This document shows positions 33,138-44,172 of a stretch of DNA of 64,000 nt, one piece after another. A program made the position numbers and the translations under genes. How positions within the stretch are numbered: position 1 is the stretch's first letter; the number at the start of each line of letters is the position of its first letter. The notes beneath the pieces were generated by a model. That model worked only from the letters and a program-made list of their open reading frames with translations. It searched no databases and was not told the origin of the DNA. Source of the DNA: Nonomuraea ceibae (GTDB lineage Bacteria; Actinomycetota; Actinomycetes; Streptosporangiales; Streptosporangiaceae); the NCBI RefSeq assembly GCF_019396325.1, contig NZ_JAHKRO010000020.1, positions 1-64,000 of the forward strand, given 5' to 3'.

Positions 33138-34243
33138 TTGGCGCGCAGCACTTCACCCAGCTTGACCCGGGCGCCGGTCCGCAGCACGGCCCGCTCGTAC
33201 ACCTTGGCCCCGAAGGACAGCGTGGCGAGCACGGCGACGATCATCAGCGCGGCCGAGGCCCCGACCTCCCACAGCGGCACCTCGGTGGCGGCCATCCGCA
33301 CCGGCATCACCATGGAGGAGAACGGCGGGACGAACGACACGATCGTGGCCAGCGTGCCGGTCGGGTCGCTGGTGGCGTAGAAGGCCACGAAGTAGGCGGC
33401 CATGATGAGCATGGTCAGCGGCGACATCACGTTGCCGACCTCCTCCTGGCGGGAGACCAGCGAGGCCAGGGCGGCGGCGAGCGTGGCGAAGAAGGCGTAG
33501 CCGAGCACGAACCAGACCAGCACGCCCGCCACGATGCCCGCCATGCCCGGCGGGAAGTCGGCGGCGAAGCCGGAGGCGAACGAGGCCGCGAGGCCGACCA
33601 CGAGGATCGTGCCCAGGTTGATCAGGCCGAGCACGCCCAGCCCGATGATCTTGCCGCCGAGGAGCTGCCACGGCCGGATCGAGCTGAGCAGGATCTCCAC
33701 GATCCGGCTGCCCTTCTCCTCGACCACGCCCATGGCGACCATCATGGTCTGTCCGATGATCAACATGAAGAGCACCAGCACGAGCACGACGGCGATCCCG
33801 GTGCGGGCGGCCTCGTAGCGGGTGTCGGCGCCGACCGACTGCATCTGCAGCGGCGGGATCGACACCCCGGCCGCGCCCAGCTTGACCTCCCGGTTCGTGC
33901 TCTGCATGAGCACGCCGAGCTCGGTCTCGATCTCGCCGTCGGTGATGACCCTGACGCCGTCGATGAGCGCGGCGTCCACGTCGCCGGCGAGCACCGCCTC
34001 CTTGGCCGCCTCCTCGTCCGGGAACGCGCGCCACTCGAACGTGGCGTCCGGCGCCGCCTGCGCCAGCGGGAGCTGCTGGGAGTTGACCGTGCCCACGGTG
34101 TAGGAGTCGGGGCGGTCGAGCAGCTTGGGGGCGAAGGCCAGCGCGCCGACCAGCACCGCGGTGATCAGCAGGCTGATCTTGAAAGCCCGCGTCCTGACCT
34201 GGGTGCCGATCTCGCGCCTGGCCACCAGCATCATGCCGTTCAC
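33134..34243 (-). CDS. ABC-2 type permease (NatB-like)
   Basis: About 369 residues. One helix near the N-terminus (ISLLITAVLVGALAFAP) is followed by a large extracytoplasmic domain and five to six C-terminal helices. ALIDGVRVITDG and EEKGSRIVEILLSSIRPWQLL are typical of NatB / ABC-2 transporter permeases, which export Na+, antibiotics or lipids with a NatA-type ATPase. The GTG start overlaps the ATPase stop by GTGA, and its own stop overlaps the kinase start the same way. The substrate is not evident. Confidence 0.88.
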   Translation of the reverse strand: MNGMMLVARREIGTQVRTRAFKISLLITAVLVGALAFAPKLLDRPDSYTVGTVNSQQLPLAQAAPDATFEWRAFPDEEAAKEAVLAGDVDAALIDGVRVITDGEIETELGVLMQSTNREVKLGAAGVSIPPLQMQSVGADTRYEAARTGIAVVLVLVLFMLIIGQTMMVAMGVVEEKGSRIVEILLSSIRPWQLLGGKIIGLGVLGLINLGTILVVGLAASFASGFAADFPPGMAGIVAGVLVWFVLGYAFFATLAAALASLVSRQEEVGNVMSPLTMLIMAAYFVAFYATSDPTGTLATIVSFVPPFSSMVMPVRMAATEVPLWEVGASAALMIVAVLATLSFGAKVYERAVLRTGARVKLGEVLRAK

Positions 34244-35136
34244 GCCACGGCCTCCTTGAAGATCTCGGTGAGGGTCGGCTGCTCGACGCCGAAGTGCTCC
34301 ACGTGCCCGGCCTTGAGTGCGCGGCGCAGGATCTCCTGGTCGTCGCCGCCGGCGACGAGCAGGGTGTGGCGGTCGCCGGTCACGCTGAGCTCGCCCGGCA
34401 GGCCGTCGGCCCAGCCCGGCGTCGCGCCGCGCACCACGACCCGCAGCGTGCCGCCCTCGGCGGCGCGCAGGTCGCCGACCGTGCCGCTGGCCACCATCCG
34501 GCCGGCCGACACGATGCCGACCGAGTCGCACAGCCGCTCGACCAGTTCGAGCTGGTGACTGGAGAAGATGACGGGGACGCCGCCGCGGCAGCGCTCCTGA
34601 AGGGCCGTGGCCAGCGTCTCGACCGCGATCGGGTCGAGCCCGGAGAACGGCTCGTCGAGGATCAGCACCTCGGGGTCGTGCACCAGCGCGACGGCGAGCT
34701 GCACACGCTGCTGGTTGCCCAGCGACAGCGACTCCACCGAGTCGTTCCTGCGCTCGGTCAGGCCCAGCCGCTCCAGCAGGTCGTCGGTGGCCTTCTTGGC
34801 CGCCGGCGCGCTCAGGCCGTGGAGCTGGCCGAAGTACTCGATCTGCTCGCCGGCGCGCATCTTCTGGTAGAGGCCGCGCTCCTCCGGCATGTAGCCGAAC
34901 CGCTGCCGCTCGCCGTAGCCCAGCGGCTTGCCCTGCCAGCTCACCGAACCGGAGTCGGCCTTCAGGACCCCCATGACGATCCGCATCGTCGTCGTCTTGC
35001 CGGCGCCGTTCGCGCCGACGAACCCGAACATCTCCCCCGGCCGGACCGTGAAGCCGATCCCGTCCAGGGCGAGCTTGCCCTCGGTCGCCCCGGGGGCCGC
35101 GGCGAAGCGCTTGCGCAGTTCGCTGATCTCGAGCAT
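34240..35136 (-). CDS. ABC transporter ATP-binding protein (NatA-like)
   Basis: About 298 residues. Walker A is GANGAGKTTT (about 41-50), the signature is LSLGNQQRVQLA, and Walker B is LILDEPFSGLDP. A C-terminal extension after about 210 (VASGTVGDLRAAEGG) is usual for this subfamily. It would power the NatB-like permease that follows. ATG at 35136 is behind AAGGAGAG at a good distance; an upstream start at 35163 is less likely. First gene of a four-gene leftward unit that includes the histidine kinase. Confidence 0.93.
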   Translation of the reverse strand: MLEISELRKRFAAAPGATEGKLALDGIGFTVRPGEMFGFVGANGAGKTTTMRIVMGVLKADSGSVSWQGKPLGYGERQRFGYMPEERGLYQKMRAGEQIEYFGQLHGLSAPAAKKATDDLLERLGLTERRNDSVESLSLGNQQRVQLAVALVHDPEVLILDEPFSGLDPIAVETLATALQERCRGGVPVIFSSHQLELVERLCDSVGIVSAGRMVASGTVGDLRAAEGGTLRVVVRGATPGWADGLPGELSVTGDRHTLLVAGGDDQEILRRALKAGHVEHFGVEQPTLTEIFKEAVA

Positions 35137-35263
35137 CAGGTTCTCTCCTTCGTCATGCACCAATCGTCCCGTAACAGGCGTTAGCCCTGGTAGGTGCTGA
35201 AATCAGGAGCCTGGCATGCGCTACGCGTCCGTTCCGGATGACATTTGTCATTACGCTGGGCTC

Positions 35264-35854
35264 ATGACGCGCGCAGACAAGGACAAGCCGGTCGTCCTCT
35301 CCCGCATCTACACCCGCACCGGAGACGACGGCACGACATCGCTCAGCGACATGAGCCGCACGTCCAAGACCGATCCGCGACTGGCCGCCTACGCGGACGT
35401 GGAAGAGGCCAACGCCCACCTCGGGCTGGCCCTCGCGCACGGCACCCTGCCCGCCGACCTCGTGGAAGTGCTGGTACGGGTCCAGAACGAGCTGTTCGAC
35501 CTCGGCGCCGACCTCGCCACCCCGGTCACGGCCGACCCCGAGTTCCCGCCGCTGCGCGTCGAGCAGTCCTACATCGACCGGCTCGAAGAGCAGTGCGACC
35601 ACTTCAACGCCCGGCTCAAGCCGCTGCGCAGCTTCATCCTGCCCGGCGGCGACCCCGCCACCGCGAGCCTGCACGTCGCCCGCGTTACCGTACGCCGGGC
35701 CGAACGCACCACGTGGGCGGCCCTGCACACCCACGACGACATGAACCCGCTGACCGCGACTTACCTCAACCGGCTGTCGGACCTGCTGTTCATCCTGTGC
35801 CGGATCGCCCACGCGGGCGACGAGATCCTCTGGAAGCCCGGCGGCACCCGCTGA
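35264..35854 (+). CDS. Cob(I)yrinic acid a,c-diamide adenosyltransferase (PduO type)
   Basis: About 196 residues. It adds the adenosyl group to cobalamin, giving coenzyme B12 for methylmalonyl-CoA mutase. The N-terminus SRIYTRTGDDGTTSL is the ATP-binding signature of the PduO/MMAB family; later motifs are DVEEANAHLGLAL and FILPGGDPATASLHVARVT with VRRAER. The ATG at 35264 has only a weak site, and the stop is the first unit of the 13-bp stop cassette shared with the ATP synthase operon end. It is convergent with DUF2550. Confidence 0.93.
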   Translation: MTRADKDKPVVLSRIYTRTGDDGTTSLSDMSRTSKTDPRLAAYADVEEANAHLGLALAHGTLPADLVEVLVRVQNELFDLGADLATPVTADPEFPPLRVEQSYIDRLEEQCDHFNARLKPLRSFILPGGDPATASLHVARVTVRRAERTTWAALHTHDDMNPLTATYLNRLSDLLFILCRIAHAGDEILWKPGGTR

Positions 35855-35887
35855 TCAGGCCCGCTGATCAGGCCCACTGATCAGGCG
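35851..35887. repeat. Second triplicated 13-bp stop cassette
   Basis: CTGATCAGGCCCG (35851-35863), CTGATCAGGCCCA (35864-35876) and a partial third copy CTGATCAGGCG (35877-35887). TGA and its reverse complement TCA occur once per unit, so stops fall in all three frames on both strands. The first ends the adenosyltransferase gene and the third ends the DUF2550 gene. Confidence 0.9.
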
Positions 35888-36258
35888 ACGTCCAGGTAGG
35901 CGCTCGGCGGCGCCGACTCCAGCCAGGCCAGAAAACCGGTCAGCGCGTCGGCGCTCATCGCCAGCGACAGGTCACGGGTGGAGCCGGAGCAGTCGACCGC
36001 GTACAGGCCGCCGTCGATCTCCCTGCGCTGGGAAACGACGAGGCCGCGCCTCGCGATCGCGTGGCGCGGCCTCAGTCGCACACCCATGAGCGGAATCCAG
36101 TGGAGCTCTCCGTCGGCGTAGCGCGCTACGCCGCTCTGCCAGGCTCCCTGCCCGACACGCAGCCGGCAGGGTACGCTCCCCCGGCGCGCGAGCATGAAGT
36201 AACGCACGACCGCCAGAGCGGCGGCAAGCAGCGCACAGATCACCAAAGTCTCGACCAT
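35881..36258 (-). CDS. DUF2550 membrane protein
   Basis: A protein of 125 residues with one N-terminal helix (TLVICALLAAALAVVRYFML) and a small cytoplasmic or periplasmic domain rich in basic residues (ARRGSVPCRLRVGQGAWQSG). DUF2550 proteins sit at the end of the actinobacterial ATP synthase operon and have no proven function. It follows atpC by 27 bases and is probably cotranscribed. The stop is in the third copy of the 13-bp cassette. Confidence 0.88.
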   Translation of the reverse strand: MVETLVICALLAAALAVVRYFMLARRGSVPCRLRVGQGAWQSGVARYADGELHWIPLMGVRLRPRHAIARRGLVVSQRREIDGGLYAVDCSGSTRDLSLAMSADALTGFLAWLESAPPSAYLDVA

Positions 36259-36285
36259 GCCTGCCGCCCCCTAGCGCTCGTAATA

Positions 36286-36687
36286 TCAGACCTCTTCGCC
36301 CGCCGCGCGCAGCCGGGCCCTGGCCCGCTTCGCCTCGATGGCCGCGTCAGCGTCCTCCTGGTTGGCCTCGATCGAGGCCTGGGCCCGGTCGAGAGCGTCA
36401 CGGGCAGCCGCGACGTCGACCTCGGAACCGAGCTCGGCCACCTCGGCGAGCACGGAGACCTCGTCGTCGGCCACGGAGATGAAACCGCCGTGGACCGCGG
36501 CGACCAGGTCGTCCTGGCCCTCCCGCTTTACCTTCAGCACGCCGCCCTCGACGAGGACGCCGAGCACGGGTGCGTGTTGCGGCATAATACCGATCTCGCC
36601 GTCCACGGTCTTGGCAATCACCATGTCGGCCTCGCCCGACCAGATCTCACGCTCGGGTGAGACAACCCCTACGCGTAGCTTCGCCAC
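36286..36687 (-). CDS. atpC: ATP synthase F1 subunit epsilon
   Basis: About 133 residues, normal length. The epsilon subunit is in the central rotor stalk and damps ATP hydrolysis. KLRVGVVSPEREIWSG opens the beta-barrel domain; the C-terminal helices follow (AARDALDRAQASIEAN). GTG at 36687 is behind AAGGAA; the reading frame upstream to 36741 is open but has no site. Last of the F1 genes. Confidence 0.95.
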   Translation of the reverse strand: MAKLRVGVVSPEREIWSGEADMVIAKTVDGEIGIMPQHAPVLGVLVEGGVLKVKREGQDDLVAAVHGGFISVADDEVSVLAEVAELGSEVDVAAARDALDRAQASIEANQEDADAAIEAKRARARLRAAGEEV

Positions 36688-36753
36688 TTGTGTAGGTTCC
36701 TTTCCGATCAGGTGGTGGCCCGGCCGCAACCGCGCCACCACCGGTAGGGCGAC

Positions 36754-39106
<2,353 letters not shown>

Positions 39107-39109
39107 GTC

Positions 39110-40759
39110 CTACTTCTCCGCCGCCGGACGGACGACCTTCTTGATCTTCTCCTGGCCGACCTCGTCGGCACCGAGCGGCGCCACCGGCTCGTCCTTGACC
39201 AGCAGCTCACCCGAGGAGGTGGTGAAGCCCTTCTTGAACTCCACGATCGCGTCCTTGAGCACGGTCACCGCGTCGTCGGACAGCTCGTTGGTCTCCCGGA
39301 TGCCGTCGAAGACACCCTTGTGGGAGGAGCCGAGGTAGTCGAGGAACTCACCCTCGAAGCGGCGCACGTCCTCGACCGGCACCTCGTCGAGCTCACCGGT
39401 GGTGCCGGCCCACACCGACACGACCTGCTTCTCGACCGGGAACGGCGAGTACTGCGGCTGCTTGAGCAGCTCGACCAGGCGCTGACCGCGGTCGAGCTGG
39501 GCCCGGGACGCGGCGTCCAGGTCGGAGGCGAAGGCCGCGAACGCCTCCAGGTCGCGGTACTGCGACAGGGAGAGCTTGAGCGTGCCGGCCACCTTGCGCA
39601 TGGCCTTGACCTGCGCCGAACCACCGACTCGGGAGACGGAGATACCGACGTTGATCGCGGGCCGGACACCCGCGTTGAACAGGTCGGTCTCCAGGAAGCA
39701 CTGGCCGTCGGTGATGGAGATGACGTTGGTAGGGATGAACGCCGAGACGTCGTTGCCCTTCGTCTCGATGATCGGCAGACCGGTCATCGAGCCGCCGCCC
39801 ATGTCGTTGGAGAGCTTCGCGCAGCGCTCCAGCAGGCGGGAGTGGAGGTAGAACACGTCGCCGGGGAAGGCCTCACGGCCCGGCGGGCGACGCAGCAGCA
39901 GGGACACGGCGCGGTAGGCGTCGGCCTGCTTGGTCAGGTCGTCGAAGACGATGAGAACGTGCTTGCCCTGGTACATCCAGTGCTGGCCGATGGCCGAGCC
40001 GGTGTAGGGGGCGAGGTACTTGTAGCCGGCCGGGTCGGAGGCGGGGGCGGCGACGATGGTCGTGTACTCGAGCGCGCCGGCCTCCTCCAGCCGCGCCTTG
40101 ACCTGCGCGATGGTCGAGCCCTTCTGGCCGACGGCGACGTAGACGCAGCGGACCTGCTTCTCCGGGTCGCCCGACAGCCAGCCCTCGCGCTGGTTGAGGA
40201 TGGTGTCGACCGCGATCGCGGTCTTGCCGGTGCCACGGTCGCCGATGATCAGCTGACGCTGGCCGCGGCCGATCGGCGTCATGGCGTCGATGGCCTTGAT
40301 GCCGGTCTGCAGCGGCTGCTTCACCGGCTGCCGCTGGACGACCGACGGGGCCTGGAGCTCAAGGGCGCGCAGGCCCTCGGACTCGATGGCGCCCTTGCCG
40401 TCCAGGGGGTTGCCCAGGGGGTCGACCACGCGGCCGAGGAAGGCGTCACCGACGGGCACGGACAGGACCTCGCCCGTCCGGCGGACCGTCTGGCCCTCCT
40501 CGATGCCGCTGAACTCGCCCAGGACCACGGCACCGATCTCACGGGTGTCGAGGTTCAGTGCCAGGCCGCGCGTGCCGTTCTCGAACTCGAGCAGCTCGTT
40601 CGCCATCGCCGAGGGAAGGCCGGAGACATGGGCGATGCCGTCGCCGGCGTCGACGACGGTCCCGATCTCCTCGCGCGCGGCGCCTTCCGGTTCGTACGCC
40701 TGGACGAAGCGCTCAAGCGCGTCCCGGATCTCGTCCGGCCGGATCGTAAGCTCCGCCAT
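39110..40759 (-). CDS. atpA: ATP synthase F1 subunit alpha
   Basis: A protein of 549 residues. The alpha subunit binds nucleotide in a non-catalytic site next to beta. Walker A is [11 protein letters not shown] (173-183), with [15 protein letters not shown] and [17 protein letters not shown] as the other nucleotide motifs. The C-terminal tail past 530 ([20 protein letters not shown]) is longer than in E. coli, as in other actinomycetes. Central in the operon between atpH and atpG. Confidence 0.98.
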   Translation of the reverse strand: MAELTIRPDEIRDALERFVQAYEPEGAAREEIGTVVDAGDGIAHVSGLPSAMANELLEFENGTRGLALNLDTREIGAVVLGEFSGIEEGQTVRRTGEVLSVPVGDAFLGRVVDPLGNPLDGKGAIESEGLRALELQAPSVVQRQPVKQPLQTGIKAIDAMTPIGRGQRQLIIGDRGTGKTAIAVDTILNQREGWLSGDPEKQVRCVYVAVGQKGSTIAQVKARLEEAGALEYTTIVAAPASDPAGYKYLAPYTGSAIGQHWMYQGKHVLIVFDDLTKQADAYRAVSLLLRRPPGREAFPGDVFYLHSRLLERCAKLSNDMGGGSMTGLPIIETKGNDVSAFIPTNVISITDGQCFLETDLFNAGVRPAINVGISVSRVGGSAQVKAMRKVAGTLKLSLSQYRDLEAFAAFASDLDAASRAQLDRGQRLVELLKQPQYSPFPVEKQVVSVWAGTTGELDEVPVEDVRRFEGEFLDYLGSSHKGVFDGIRETNELSDDAVTVLKDAIVEFKKGFTTSSGELLVKDEPVAPLGADEVGQEKIKKVVRPAAEK

Positions 40760-40782
40760 CTCTACTCTGTCTCCCTCTTCGC

Positions 40783-41592
40783 CTAGCCGGCCAACCGGCG
40801 GCGGACTTCTTCGATTCGTCCCACGATTGTGGTGTCGATGATCTCGTCGCCGATGCGGACCGAGAACCCACCGAGCACTCGCTTGTCCACCTCGACATTC
40901 AGGTGCACGTCTCGGCCGTAGGAGGAGCGCAGCCAGGCGGCGAGCCGCTGCTTCTGCGTCTCCGTCAGCTCGACGGCACTGCGCACGACCGCCACGAGAC
41001 GCTGGCGCTGCTCGGCCACAAGGCGGCCGAACTCCTCCAGCCCCGTCTCCAGGCTACGTCCTCGCGGATGCACTGCCACCTGCGCGATGAGCCGCTGGGT
41101 GGTCGGTGCTGCCTTGCCGCCGAGCAGACCCGCGAGCAGCTCGCGCTTGCCCGCCTCGGGGGCGGCGGCATCGGCGAGCGCCCGGCGCAGGTCCGGGTTG
41201 GCGGCGACGATGCGGCCGAAGCGGAAGAGCTCGTCCTCCACCTCGTCCAGCTTGCGCTGACCCTCCGCCTCGGCGGCGGCGGCGACCACGCCCAGGCGCT
41301 CCAGCACGTCGGCCAGGTCGCCGGCACGCGACCACCTGGCCGAGACGGCGGCCTCGGTCGTGGCGACCGTGGCCTCGCTGACCTTGCCCTGGAGCAGCGC
41401 GCGGGCCGTGGCGGCCTTCTGCTCGCCGGCCCGGGACTGGTCGGACAGGGCGCGACGCAGGCCGTGCTCGCGGTCGAGCAGATCCGCGACAGCGAACAGC
41501 TCGTCGGAGAGCGCGCCGAGGTCGGCACTACCGGCGACCGCGTTGAAGCGCTCCTCGACCTCTGCCAGCGAAGTCCTGCTCAAGCCCCTCAT
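40783..41592 (-). CDS. atpH: ATP synthase subunit delta
   Basis: A protein of 269 residues, roughly 90 longer than the enterobacterial delta; long delta subunits are typical of actinobacteria. The peripheral stator stalk is anchored by it to the top of F1. Conserved C-terminal [20 protein letters not shown] identifies it. The start overlaps the atpF stop by one base (TAATG). Confidence 0.95.
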   Translation of the reverse strand: MRGLSRTSLAEVEERFNAVAGSADLGALSDELFAVADLLDREHGLRRALSDQSRAGEQKAATARALLQGKVSEATVATTEAAVSARWSRAGDLADVLERLGVVAAAAEAEGQRKLDEVEDELFRFGRIVAANPDLRRALADAAAPEAGKRELLAGLLGGKAAPTTQRLIAQVAVHPRGRSLETGLEEFGRLVAEQRQRLVAVVRSAVELTETQKQRLAAWLRSSYGRDVHLNVEVDKRVLGGFSVRIGDEIIDTTIVGRIEEVRRRLAG

Positions 41593-42143
41593 TAACGCAC
41601 CGCCTGCGCGTTAGAGCTCTCCAGCTCGTCGAGGAACCGGTCGACGATGCGGCTCTGCCGCGACTCGTCCTCCAGGGACTCGCCGACGATGCGGCCGGCG
41701 AGCTCGGTCGACAGGCGACCGACCTCGTTGCGGAGCTGGGCGAACGCCGCCTGCCGGTCGGCCTCGATCTGGGCGTGCGCCGCCTCGACGAGACGGCGGG
41801 CCTCGGCCTGCGCCTCCTCGCGGAGCTCAGCCTTGATCTGCGCCGCCTGCTCGCGAGCCTCCTCGCGCAGCCGGGCCGCGTCACGCCTGGCCTCTTCGAG
41901 CTGCTCGGCGTACTGCTGCTGCAGGACCTGGGCCTGGGCCTGGGCCTCTTCCGCCCTCTTGATGCCGCCTTCGATGGCGTCGGTGCGCTCGGCCAGCGTC
42001 TTCTGCACACGCGGGACGAGGATCTTTCCGACGACCAGGACGACGACGAAGAACGCGAAGACGCCGACGACGAGCTCGTAAGTGTGCGGCATGAGAGGGT
42101 TGGCGCCCTCCTCCGCAACGATGAGCTTAGCTGCCGTGATCAT
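41592..42143 (-). CDS. atpF: ATP synthase Fo subunit b
   Basis: A protein of 183 residues. One N-terminal helix (LVVGVFAFFVVVLVVGKILV) anchors it in the membrane and a long charged coiled coil (about 50-165, rich in E, A, R and Q) forms the peripheral stalk. It overlaps atpH by one base, so the stalk subunits are translated together. Confidence 0.96.
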   Translation of the reverse strand: MITAAKLIVAEEGANPLMPHTYELVVGVFAFFVVVLVVGKILVPRVQKTLAERTDAIEGGIKRAEEAQAQAQVLQQQYAEQLEEARRDAARLREEAREQAAQIKAELREEAQAEARRLVEAAHAQIEADRQAAFAQLRNEVGRLSTELAGRIVGESLEDESRQSRIVDRFLDELESSNAQAVR

Positions 42144-42171
42144 GGTTGCAGCCTTTCGTCAGAGGGGATGA

Positions 42172-42417
<246 letters not shown>

Positions 42418-42476
42418 TTACTGGACGGCCGGTGATTCGGAATTTCACCGGTCTGGACTAATCCGGTCTGTGGTTC

Positions 42477-43271
42477 TCAGTGATCCGCGTGCAGCGAGCT
42501 GCCGATGTACATCGCGGCCAGCATCGCGAACAGGAACGCCTGCAGGTACATGATGAACATCTCCAGGCCCGTGAGCAGGATGGTCATCACCACCCCGATG
42601 ACGCCGATGGGGGCGCCGAGCGGGGTCAGCTTCTCGAAGAGGAACCAGAAGCCCACCATGCTGAAGAAGGCCAGCAGCATGTGGCCCGCGAACATGTTGG
42701 CGAACAGTCGCACCGCGTGCGTGAAGGGCGCGATGATCATGTTCGACAGGAACTCGATCGGGGCCAGCAGGAAGTAGATCGGCTTCGGCAGTCCCGGCGG
42801 GAACATCATGTTCTTGAAGTAGCCGATGCCGCCCTGGTGCTTGATGCCCAGGTAGATCTTGAGGATGTAGATGGTTGCCGCGAGCACGATCGGGAAGGCG
42901 ATGTGCGAGGCGACCGGGAACTGGAGGACCGGGACGACGCCCAGGAGGTTCCAGACCAGCACCAGGAAGAAGATCGAGACCAGCAGGCCCATCCACCGGT
43001 CGGCGTCCTTGCCCAGGAAGGGCCGGGCGACCTGGTCGCGGACGAACATGTAGCCGAGCTCGACGACGTTCTGCATGCCCCGGGGCACCAGCTTCGGGCT
43101 GGCGAAGGCCGCCCAGCAGATGCCGATCACCAGGACCGAGCTGAAAAGGGCGAGGAGCACCGGCTTGGTGAACCATTCGACCCCGGGAATGATCGGGGGC
43201 AGAGTGAACAGCTCGTCAGGCGTAGGCGCCCCGAACTCTCCCGGAGGTGCTAGGACCGTCAGCGCACTCAC
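42477..43271 (-). CDS. atpB: ATP synthase Fo subunit a
   Basis: A protein of 264 residues with about six helices that guide protons to the c ring. The essential arginine is in MIIAPFTHAVRLFANMFAGH (Arg in VRLFAN), and the C-terminal helix reads LEMFIMYLQAFLFAMLAAMY. It precedes atpE by 71 bases. Confidence 0.96.
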   Translation of the reverse strand: MSALTVLAPPGEFGAPTPDELFTLPPIIPGVEWFTKPVLLALFSSVLVIGICWAAFASPKLVPRGMQNVVELGYMFVRDQVARPFLGKDADRWMGLLVSIFFLVLVWNLLGVVPVLQFPVASHIAFPIVLAATIYILKIYLGIKHQGGIGYFKNMMFPPGLPKPIYFLLAPIEFLSNMIIAPFTHAVRLFANMFAGHMLLAFFSMVGFWFLFEKLTPLGAPIGVIGVVMTILLTGLEMFIMYLQAFLFAMLAAMYIGSSLHADH

Positions 43272-43338
43272 GCGGCGTTCCCTTCAACGTCGTAGTGGAT
43301 CACAGAAGTTTCCTCGGAGATGCGGTCGCGCCGTACGG

Positions 43339-43554
43339 CTAGCGACCGTGTCTCCGGTAGACCGCGTAGCCGGCGAGCGAGACCCCCAGGACGATGCCTA
43401 TGGGGAAGAACGCGGACATGTCGAGCCAGCGGTCCAACAGCCACCCGAGTCCGCCGTAGACTGCCATCCCGGCGAGGAGGTAGCTGGGGACCGACCACAT
43501 GGCGTCGGAGAAGTCCCGACCGTCGGTTTCCGGTCGGCGTTCCTGTTGGCTCAT
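43339..43554 (-). CDS. AtpZ/AtpI family small membrane protein
   Basis: Seventy-one residues with two helices (SYLLAGMAVYGGLGWLLDRW and IGIVLGVSLAGYAVY, partial). The sequence GGLGWLLDRWL matches the AtpZ/AtpI family (PF09527), which is encoded ahead of atpB in many bacteria and proposed to help assemble the c ring or move Mg/Ca. Short N-terminal charged tail. Part of the leftward operon. Confidence 0.85.
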   Translation of the reverse strand: MSQQERRPETDGRDFSDAMWSVPSYLLAGMAVYGGLGWLLDRWLDMSAFFPIGIVLGVSLAGYAVYRRHGR

Positions 43555-43621
43555 CGCGGCCCTGACGATAGCAGGCGAGCAGAGGACTAGTCATATCGGA
43601 CCCCGCGTTTTACCAGGCTCA

Positions 43622-44041
43622 TCAGTCGCCCTGCCCGGGGACCTTGGCGTCGGGGTCGACATAGAGCATCTTCGTCTTCATGAAGGCGCGGACTTCGAAG
43701 GCGGTCCAGACGACGGTGCCGGCCACGACGGTCCAGGCGAACGCCTGCGTGTTCCACAGCGTGGTGTCACGGAAAGTGACCAGCATCACCATGATGACGA
43801 TGACTTTGACGAGGTAGCTGACCATCGCGGCGATGGCCATCATCTGCGGAGAGACGCGCGCCGCGTAGGCGACGGCCACCACGCTGATGCTGAAGAAGAC
43901 GCCGACGAGTAGAACGCCGAGCAGTGCGCCGAGGGCGCCGCCGCCGCCCGCCACCAGAAGGCTCACGACCACGGCCACCGCCCCTACCCCGAGGGTGGGA
44001 ATCGCGGCGCTTTTGAGTACGCGCACGTCGTTGGCCTGCAT
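43622..44041 (-). CDS. atpI: ATP synthase protein I
   Basis: A protein of 139 residues with four hydrophobic segments and the conserved basic C-terminal EVRAFMKTKMLYVDPD. It starts the operon. The function in c-ring assembly is still debated. The gene has no other start candidate; the ATG follows TGGAGCTCCG. Both this protein and the smaller AtpZ-like one are present. Confidence 0.88.
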   Translation of the reverse strand: MQANDVRVLKSAAIPTLGVGAVAVVVSLLVAGGGGALGALLGVLLVGVFFSISVVAVAYAARVSPQMMAIAAMVSYLVKVIVIMVMLVTFRDTTLWNTQAFAWTVVAGTVVWTAFEVRAFMKTKMLYVDPDAKVPGQGD

Positions 44042-44172
44042 CGGAGCTCCATCAACGAGTTATCAAGCGAGCGTTTGCTACCCCCAGAACATTCGCGTTT
44101 GGGGGCCCCTGCTCGTGAAAGATATCACAAGCTCACGGAAGACCGCTTTTACCTGTGGTTTCTAGTTCACGA

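Noticed and set aside
35137-35263. Possible cobalamin riboswitch before the adenosyltransferase gene
   Set aside because: The gap is too short (127 bases) and I saw no B12-box-like sequence.
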